Source: Nitrososphaerota archaeon (GTDB taxonomy: Archaea; Thermoproteota; Nitrososphaeria; Nitrososphaerales; UBA183). Taken from it: 8,797 nt of DNA. The first letter of the stretch is position 1. Every line of letters begins with the position of its first letter. A model generated the notes under the pieces. That model made no database searches. It worked only from the letters and a program-made list of their open reading frames with translations, and was not told where the DNA came from. The stretch is from the NCBI GenBank assembly GCA_029785235.1, contig JAFMAA010000040.1:1-8797 (forward strand). The letters are read 5' to 3'. The position numbers were made by a program, and so were the translations under genes. Positions 1 through 5,089 of the stretch are shown piece by piece.

Positions 1-1
1 A

Positions 2-145
2 TACCTGCTCGCTTTCCTCATAAGCGAGGGAAGGGCTCTACTGAAGACCGAGCCACTCACTGGGAGAATATGGACCATGGGCCTCACCGAAAAGACCAAG
101 GGAATTCCGAAGTCGGTCGCAATATCAATCACAGGTGAGAGTTGA
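2..145 (+). CDS. C-terminal end of an unrecognised protein (5' end outside window)
   Basis: This reading frame is open from the left edge and encodes the last 47 residues of a protein, ending at a TGA. The tail reads like real protein: a hydrophobic start (YLLAFLISEG) followed by a Lys/Thr-rich segment ending in SVAISITGES. I do not recognise the family. Its stop codon overlaps the TTG start of the next gene by two bases, and the Shine-Dalgarno of that gene lies inside this coding end. The two are therefore probably cotranscribed and translationally coupled. Another frame is also open across the first 138 bases, but its product is rich in His, Arg and Asn and looks like a shadow. If the next gene really is an Nse3-like KITE protein, this one could be a partner such as a kleisin or second KITE subunit, but nothing visible in the tail proves that. 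Confidence 0.5.
   Translation, partial: YLLAFLISEGRALLKTEPLTGRIWTMGLTEKTKGIPKSVAISITGES
133..138 (+). promoter_or_regulatory. Shine-Dalgarno for the TTG-start gene
   Basis: AGGTGA lies 3 nt upstream of the TTG at 142 and matches the archaeal Shine-Dalgarno core (GGTGA). It sits inside the end of the upstream coding region. In-frame TGA at 136-138 prevents any start further upstream in that frame, so this site supports TTG 142 as the start. Confidence 0.55.
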
Positions 146-705
146 CGGAGTCAGACAACGCAGACAGGGCGCTGCTCGAGAGGAAAGTCAGACGGGCTTT
201 CCAAGTATTGGTCCTCCAGCGGGGGCGGAACCCTGGGGTCAAGGGGTGGGAGATGAAACGCCACCTAGGGAAAGACTACCGCAAGATAATCGAAGTACTC
301 TCCGAAGACATGGCGCCTATGGGCCTCGAAGTGTTCGAGGTCAAAGGGATAGACGGGACCGACGACTCTTCCCGCTTCCTTCTGAGGTTCAAGGATCCGC
401 CCACGGTGACCGAGGCGGAGGCGGCCGGGATCAGGATAGACGACTTGGCCGTCCTCGCAGCCACCATAGCCTTTGTCAACTCCAAGACCGGCAGAGCCGC
501 CAGGCGCGAGGTCGAGCAATTTCTCAGAGAGAAGTTCCCCAGATGGAGGGTCGACTACTCGCTAGACCGGTACGTCAAGCGTGGCTACCTTGAGCAGGAC
601 GAGAGGACCATGATGCACATAGGGTGGAGGACTCGGGCGGAAGTGGACGAGAAGACCCTGATGACGTTGATACTCTCGCGAGCTCAGGAAGCGGCGAAGA
701 AATAG
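142..705 (+). CDS. Putative tandem winged-helix protein, MAGE/Nse3-like (KITE family candidate)
   Basis: This 187-residue soluble protein has no signal peptide or membrane segment. Its layout suggests two winged-helix domains. The first (about residues 10-83) has helices around WEMKRHLG and YRKIIEVLSEDM and ends in a wing-like pair, GLEVFEVKG and RFLLRF. The second (about 100-165) starts DDLAVLAATIAFV and ends in an LDRYVKRGYLEQ helix-wing segment, followed by W162-R-T-R-A-E. This order, especially 'FGLEL.EV', the later 'Y-L' strand and a closing WxxRA motif, recalls MAGE/Nse3 proteins, the KITE subunits that bind kleisins in SMC5/6-type complexes. That is resemblance by eye, not a search result. 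A generic winged-helix DNA-binding protein is the main alternative. The TTG start is supported by a Shine-Dalgarno and an in-frame stop just upstream. The 3' end overlaps the convergent helicase gene by 22 bp. Confidence 0.55.
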   Translation: MTESDNADRALLERKVRRAFQVLVLQRGRNPGVKGWEMKRHLGKDYRKIIEVLSEDMAPMGLEVFEVKGIDGTDDSSRFLLRFKDPPTVTEAEAAGIRIDDLAVLAATIAFVNSKTGRAARREVEQFLREKFPRWRVDYSLDRYVKRGYLEQDERTMMHIGWRTRAEVDEKTLMTLILSRAQEAAKK

Positions 706-3554
706 CGCCTGCGCAGTGCTTCCCTCTCCCCCTCGATGACGAGTTCTACGACATCTGTCCCTTCCTTCCTCATCTTCGCAGCAAGCGCGCTGGCCTCTGC
801 CAGCCTGATTCCTCTGCCAGCCATGAGCATATCTGCGGCGTGGCCGTACTCTCTCCTAAGCTCAGAGGACTTCTTGAGCATCTCCACAAGCTTCAGCTTG
901 GCTCCGATCAGTGCGGCCCTGCTTCTCGCCTTCATGGCCAGCGAGAAGACGTTCTCGTAGGAGTCGGTCGAGAGCCCTAGCGCCTGCTTCCTGCACGCGG
1001 GGCAGGCATCGAGGGCGTCGAGGTCAGCGACTTTCCTCAGCTCCAGGAAGTTCCAGCAGCTGGTGCAAACCGCGACGACGAATGTCTCGTTGATCCTAGC
1101 TCTGGTAGACTGCTTGAGGAGCGCCCTGAGCCGCTCTGGCGAGACTATCTCGCCTCTCCTGCTGATCTCTTCCACTCCGATTCTGGCGATGGGGGTGAGC
1201 CCTTCATATTCCACCAGCTTCACGTCTATGGCCCCGGCGTTGATCTTCTCCACCACGTCCGCCGCGCCGGAGATGTCAAAGTCGTCGTGGAATATCATGC
1301 TCATTGCTTCTTCATACACCGGAGTGTCCCGTAGGGCCTCGATTATCCCGGAAATGGAGACGCTACCATAATCTGCGTCCTTGGCAATGGCGCCGCACTT
1401 CTTGCCTGCGTGGATGAGCCGACGCTTGAAGATGCCGCTCCTTTCCACGGCCTTTTCTGTCGTAGCCTTCAGGTCGAGCTTGTGGAGCTCCCCGATTACT
1501 GCGAAGACGGCAACGGCGGTTGTCTCGGCCTCGATCACTATCCTATAGGGGTCCTGGTGGACGGCCACCGACTGGCCTATCTGCTCTGATATGAGGTGCC
1601 CAATCACCCGGGCGAGCAGCCTGTTCACCCTGTGCCCGAAGGCGGCTTGTATGACAACATACTTGTCCCATTTCTCGATCGTGACCAGCCTCTCAGAAGG
1701 TATTGGGAGCTTCGCCTCATGCTGCTCCGCGACCTCCTTCAGCGCTTCCCTGATGGTGTCCTTCGGCACCGGATACGTCATGACAAGCTCATTGAGGTAC
1801 TCGTCATCCTTCCTCATCTCCAGCGCCTCGGCATATCTCCTACGTACAGCCCCCACCTCGGCCGCTACTTCCCTCGGGACGGGTATCTCGTCACCCACCC
1901 AGTGGGGGACAGCACCTGTGGGGTCGTCCTCTGATTTGACGTATACTTTGTTGCCATAGATTTGTTCTATTTTCCAGCATCTCCCTGCCTCCACGAACTT
2001 GACCCCGACTTCCCCGTACTCTGAAACGAACGCCTCGTCCAGGGTGCCGACGAATGTCCCTCCCTCTATGACCAGGTACTGCTTTTCGTCGGGGATCATC
2101 GAAAGGTTATCGAAATAATACTGGAAGAGTGGCTTGACGTCCCTGGCCCGAAACACCTTACCGTCAGATTCGCTGTAGTATGCCAGGCGGGGATAGCGCT
2201 CTCTCATGTACGTGAGGGCCTTCTTCAGCCTCTCACTGTCGAGTTCCGCGTAAGCATAGCTCCTCCTGAATAGCGCTACTAAGTCGTCGAAGTTCCAATT
2301 GGGTTGCTCGATCAGAAGGCCAGAGACCTGGTGGATTGCGACGTCGTAAGGGTTGAAGATAGGCTCGAGAGGCTCGAGCTCGCCCATCACTGCCTTCCTA
2401 CAGAGCACAGCAGCTTCGAGCGTGTCGTCAGAATCCTGGGTGATTACCAGCCCATTGGAGACTTCGCCCACCTTGTGCCCGCTGCGTCCTACCCTCTGAA
2501 TCAGCCTGGTTACCTGTCTCGGTGAGTTGTACTGGATCACGTACTCCAGGAACCCTATGTCTATCCCGAGTTCGAGACTACTCGTGCAGATGACCCCCAG
2601 GAGCTTCCCCTCCTTGAGACCTCTTTCGACGGCCTCCCGGGTCGCCTTGGACAGGGAGCTGTGGTGGACGGCTATAGAGAACTTGGGGTCCCACACTCTG
2701 AAACGACTCGACAGGGCTTCTGCTTCCGACCTGGTGTTTGTGAAAACGAGGACGGACCGGTACTTCTCAACCAGCTCTCTAACCGTCCTGAGCCTTGCCG
2801 CGACTTCGGGGTAGGAGTAGATCGCCTCAGCGAGGATCCTGTCGTCTCCCGTTGCCCTTGGCGCTTCCACTCTCAATGACAAGCTCTTCTCTACGGGGAC
2901 CCGCACCACTTCGCATCTTCTCCCTGACCCGACTAGAAACTGGGCGATCTTCTCCGGGGAGCCGACCGTGGCCGACAGTCCGACGACTTGGAACTCCTTT
3001 TCTGCCACGTCCCTCAGCCTCTCGAGCCCTACGCTCAGTTGGGTCCCTCGTTTGTCTTCCGAGAGTTCGTGAACCTCGTCCACCACAACCCACTTCAACT
3101 TCGCCAGGTTCTGTCTGATTCTTCTTCCTACGAGGAGGATCTGAAGGGTTTCGGGGGTTGTGATGAGTATGTCAGGAGGGGCGAGGCTCAGATTGGTCCT
3201 CTCTGCCTGGCTGCTGTCCCCATGCCTCACGCCGAGCCTGATGTCGAAACGTTTGCACCACCACTGCATCCGGTCGAGCATATCCCTGTTGAGAGCCCTC
3301 AGCGGCGTGATGTACAGCAACTTGGTGCCTTTCTCCCTATATTCGCCCTGTCGAATGATTGCATCCAAGATCGGGAGCAGAGCTGCTTCAGTCTTCCCTG
3401 TCCCGGTAGGGGCCATGAGAAGGGCGTTCTTCCCTTCGCTGATAATGGGGAGTAACCTCTCCTGAGGGTCTGTTGGGGAATCGAAGCCCCGCTCCTTCAA
3501 TGCTGCAAGGAGAGGAGGCGACAGCGCCTGGAACGCATTCTGTTCCTGCACCAC
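684..3554 (-). CDS. Lhr-like / archaeal Ski2-type SF2 DNA/RNA helicase with C-terminal zinc finger
   Basis: A 956-residue ATP-dependent helicase. From the chosen GTG start, all core SF2 motifs are visible: Walker A APTGTGKTE (48-56), TPLRALNRD (motif Ia, near 83), DEVH (159-162), SAT (194-196), LVFTNTRSEAEAL (motif IV, near 269), TSSLELGIDIG (motif V, 324-334) and QRVGRSGH (motif VI, 353-360). A winged-helix region follows (about 400-470), then an Lhr-core-like barrel (about 480-585) with the WxGDEIPVP signature near 552. A C-terminal extension carries a four-cysteine site, CxxC at 830/833 and CPAC at 851/854. Relatives act in DNA repair (Lhr) or with RNA decay enzymes (archaeal Ski2-like helicases); the sequence does not separate these roles. 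The frame stays open upstream to 3836, but that stretch overlaps the divergent HTH gene and lacks helicase similarity. GTG 3554, with GGGAG 7 nt upstream, starts the protein just before the family-typical FQALSPPLLAAL. Confidence 0.9.
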   Translation of the reverse strand: MVQEQNAFQALSPPLLAALKERGFDSPTDPQERLLPIISEGKNALLMAPTGTGKTEAALLPILDAIIRQGEYREKGTKLLYITPLRALNRDMLDRMQWWCKRFDIRLGVRHGDSSQAERTNLSLAPPDILITTPETLQILLVGRRIRQNLAKLKWVVVDEVHELSEDKRGTQLSVGLERLRDVAEKEFQVVGLSATVGSPEKIAQFLVGSGRRCEVVRVPVEKSLSLRVEAPRATGDDRILAEAIYSYPEVAARLRTVRELVEKYRSVLVFTNTRSEAEALSSRFRVWDPKFSIAVHHSSLSKATREAVERGLKEGKLLGVICTSSLELGIDIGFLEYVIQYNSPRQVTRLIQRVGRSGHKVGEVSNGLVITQDSDDTLEAAVLCRKAVMGELEPLEPIFNPYDVAIHQVSGLLIEQPNWNFDDLVALFRRSYAYAELDSERLKKALTYMRERYPRLAYYSESDGKVFRARDVKPLFQYYFDNLSMIPDEKQYLVIEGGTFVGTLDEAFVSEYGEVGVKFVEAGRCWKIEQIYGNKVYVKSEDDPTGAVPHWVGDEIPVPREVAAEVGAVRRRYAEALEMRKDDEYLNELVMTYPVPKDTIREALKEVAEQHEAKLPIPSERLVTIEKWDKYVVIQAAFGHRVNRLLARVIGHLISEQIGQSVAVHQDPYRIVIEAETTAVAVFAVIGELHKLDLKATTEKAVERSGIFKRRLIHAGKKCGAIAKDADYGSVSISGIIEALRDTPVYEEAMSMIFHDDFDISGAADVVEKINAGAIDVKLVEYEGLTPIARIGVEEISRRGEIVSPERLRALLKQSTRARINETFVVAVCTSCWNFLELRKVADLDALDACPACRKQALGLSTDSYENVFSLAMKARSRAALIGAKLKLVEMLKKSSELRREYGHAADMLMAGRGIRLAEASALAAKMRKEGTDVVELVIEGEREALRRRYFFAAS

Positions 3555-3561
3555 CCATTTG

Positions 3562-3566
3562 CTCCC
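3562..3566 (-). promoter_or_regulatory. Shine-Dalgarno for the helicase gene
   Basis: On the minus strand GGGAG lies 7 nt before GTG 3554 and 10 nt before a second GTG at 3551. This decides the start against the longer open frame. Either GTG is possible; they differ by one residue. It also implies a leadered helicase transcript, unlike the apparently leaderless genes on the + strand. Confidence 0.5.
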
Positions 3567-3690
3567 TAGATTTTCTGGGTGCGAAGCCAAGAATAGATAC
3601 AAGACCCGCGTCTCATCCAATAAGTTTGCGGTAGGTTCGAATGCCGAAAGCTCCCGGTCGGTGGAAGTGAACCAGTTCCCTGAATATCGC

Positions 3691-3698
3691 CTTAAATA
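3691..3698 (+). promoter_or_regulatory. TATA-type promoter box for the HTH-lipA-E1 operon
   Basis: CTTAAATA is centred about 34 nt upstream of the ATG at 3729. Archaeal transcription starts about 22-27 nt downstream of the TATA centre, which puts +1 only a few bases before, or near, the ATG. The gene has no Shine-Dalgarno (its upstream bases are TTGAAAACGG), which fits a leaderless or nearly leaderless mRNA. Confidence 0.6.
3691..3698 (-). promoter_or_regulatory. Possible promoter box for the helicase gene, shared site
   Basis: Read on the minus strand, the same bases give TATTTAAG, also a plausible TATA box. Initiation about 25 nt downstream would leave a leader of roughly 110 nt before GTG 3554. 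A weaker alternative, TATCTATT, lies on the minus strand near 3590-3599. The choice is inference. Confidence 0.3.
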
Positions 3699-3705
3699 GC
3701 AGACT

Positions 3706-3719
3706 ATAACATAAGTTAT
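3706..3719. promoter_or_regulatory. Inverted repeat, candidate operator
   Basis: ATAAC-ATAA-GTTAT is a perfect 5-bp inverted repeat with a 4-bp spacer. It lies between the TATA-type box and the ATG of the HTH gene, so it should overlap the transcription start. Binding there would block transcription. The downstream HTH protein is the obvious candidate for autoregulation. I did not notice a second copy of this repeat upstream of E2 or E3. Confidence 0.4.
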
Positions 3720-3728
3720 TGAAAACGG

Positions 3729-4163
3729 ATGCCCCGACTCATCAGTCCGTACGAGATAGTCGCGAAATCTGCTCTGCCCGCCCTCAGGGCTATGGTGGCC
3801 AGGAGGCTGCAGGAGGAGTATCATCTCACGCAGCAAGAAGTCGCGAAGCGCCTCGGGGTCACCCAGGCCTCGATAAGCAACTACGCGAGGAAGACGAGGG
3901 GGATAATGGTGAACCTCGAAGGGGATTCAACGGTGGTCAAGGCGGCGGACGGGATCGCCAAGGAGCTTGCCTTGGATCAACCTGACACTAGGGAGGCGCT
4001 CCGGTCGATGACCGAAGTGCTCGACTACATCCGTTTCAACAAGATGATGTGTGTACTTCACGGTGACTTGGAACCTGAATTCAAGGTGGAAGGGTGTTAC
4101 GCCTGTGAAGGCACATTCTCCGTAAAGGATTTTGACAGGCTGAAGTTGCTAGTCGGCAACTGA
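3729..4163 (+). CDS. HTH transcriptional regulator (XRE-like) with CxxH/CxxC tail
   Basis: This 144-residue cytoplasmic DNA-binding protein opens with the SPYEIVAKSALPALRAMVARRL helix pattern typical of short archaeal predicted regulators (COG2522-like). An XRE-type helix-turn-helix follows at about 33-56 (LTQQEVAKRLGV, then TQASISNYARKTRG), the second helix being the likely recognition helix. The C-terminal half has Cys108-x2-His111 and Cys123-x2-Cys126, a possible metal site that could bind zinc structurally or sense metal or redox state. The gene is first in a tight operon, with lipA starting 2 nt after its stop and E1 3 nt after lipA. It therefore probably controls lipoate synthesis and 2-oxoacid dehydrogenase expression, and perhaps its own transcription through the inverted repeat upstream. 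The start at ATG 3729 follows the promoter geometry. The effector and DNA target are not shown by the sequence. Confidence 0.85.
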   Translation: MPRLISPYEIVAKSALPALRAMVARRLQEEYHLTQQEVAKRLGVTQASISNYARKTRGIMVNLEGDSTVVKAADGIAKELALDQPDTREALRSMTEVLDYIRFNKMMCVLHGDLEPEFKVEGCYACEGTFSVKDFDRLKLLVGN

Positions 4164-4165
4164 AC

Positions 4166-5086
4166 TTGCTAGCCAGCCCAAAGCCCAGATGGCTCACGGT
4201 CAAACCTCCTGAAGGGGAGACCTACGGTGACCTGAAAGATCTCTTCAGCCGCCTGAATCTTCACACAGTCTGCGAGGAGGCTCACTGTCCGAACGTCCAG
4301 GAGTGTTGGGGAGGCGGGACGGCCACACTAATGTTGATGGGGGATGTCTGCTCGCGTGCGTGCAGGTTCTGCATGGTCACACCCGGAAAGCCTCGGGGCG
4401 TTCTGGATGGGCTCGAGCCAGAAAACGTGGCGTTCGCGCTCTCTCAGATGGGTCTGACATACGTGGTGCTGACCTCAGTGGACAGAGACGACCTCCCAGA
4501 CGGCGGGGCGTCCCACATAGCCCGCACAATCAGACTCGTTAAGGAGAAGAACCCAGGGATGCTCGTCGAAGTTCTGATTCCAGATTTCCAGGGAGACCTC
4601 GACGGACTGAGTGAGGTGGTCGAAGCCCAACCTGACGTCATAGCCCATAACATCGAGACTACCATCTCTCTCACAGGCAGGGTCAGGGATCCCCGGGCGA
4701 ACTATTGGCAGTCGCTGTCGGTGCTGAGAAACGCAAAGAAGCTGGATGGCCACGTCTATACGAAGTCGTCAATCATGGTTGGCCTTGGAGAATCGGAAGA
4801 AGAAGTCTTCCAGGCGATGACACATCTGCGAAGCGCTGACGTGGACTTCCTCACTGTGGGGCAATATCTCCGCCCTTCAGCCCGTCACCTGAAAGTTGCA
4901 GAATATGTTGACCCGACGCAGTTCAGACGGTACCAGGCCCTAGGCGAAGGACTTGGATTCCTCTATGTGGCCTCAGGCCCTCTCGTCAGGAGCAGCTATC
5001 GAGCAGGGGAGTTCTTCATTAGGACAGCCATCAAAAACGGCTCAAGAACCCACCACTCTTATATGGGCATAAGGTCCCGAAAGTAA
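4166..5086 (+). CDS. lipA: Lipoyl synthase (radical SAM, canonical LipA)
   Basis: This enzyme inserts two sulfurs into the octanoyl chain carried on E2-type lipoyl domains, making the lipoyl cofactor. At 306 residues it is a normal LipA length. The auxiliary 4Fe-4S cluster motif is present as Cys36-x4-Cys41-x5-Cys47 (within HTVCEEAHCPNVQECW). The radical SAM motif is Cys62-x3-Cys66-x2-Cys69. The C-terminal RSSY at 275-278 supplies the conserved serine that ligates the auxiliary cluster. The TTG start is effectively forced: an in-frame TGA lies at 4133, no start codon lies between, and the next ATG (residue 56) is past the auxiliary cysteines. The gene has no visible Shine-Dalgarno and starts 2 nt after the regulator's stop, so termination-reinitiation is likely. 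It is followed after 3 nt by E1 of the complex it serves. Many archaea use the unrelated split LipS1/LipS2 instead, so a canonical LipA is notable here. Confidence 0.95.
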   Translation: MLASPKPRWLTVKPPEGETYGDLKDLFSRLNLHTVCEEAHCPNVQECWGGGTATLMLMGDVCSRACRFCMVTPGKPRGVLDGLEPENVAFALSQMGLTYVVLTSVDRDDLPDGGASHIARTIRLVKEKNPGMLVEVLIPDFQGDLDGLSEVVEAQPDVIAHNIETTISLTGRVRDPRANYWQSLSVLRNAKKLDGHVYTKSSIMVGLGESEEEVFQAMTHLRSADVDFLTVGQYLRPSARHLKVAEYVDPTQFRRYQALGEGLGFLYVASGPLVRSSYRAGEFFIRTAIKNGSRTHHSYMGIRSRK

Positions 5087-5089
5087 TCC

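Noticed and set aside
135..593. 152-residue open frame on the + strand
   Set aside because: It is very Arg/Gly/Gln-rich, overlaps the winged-helix gene in another frame, and has no recognisable domain; it is a shadow.
2827..3093. Minus-strand and + strand open frames inside the helicase gene
   Set aside because: All lie within a confidently identified helicase frame with intact motifs; their products are low-complexity and typical of GC-rich shadow frames.
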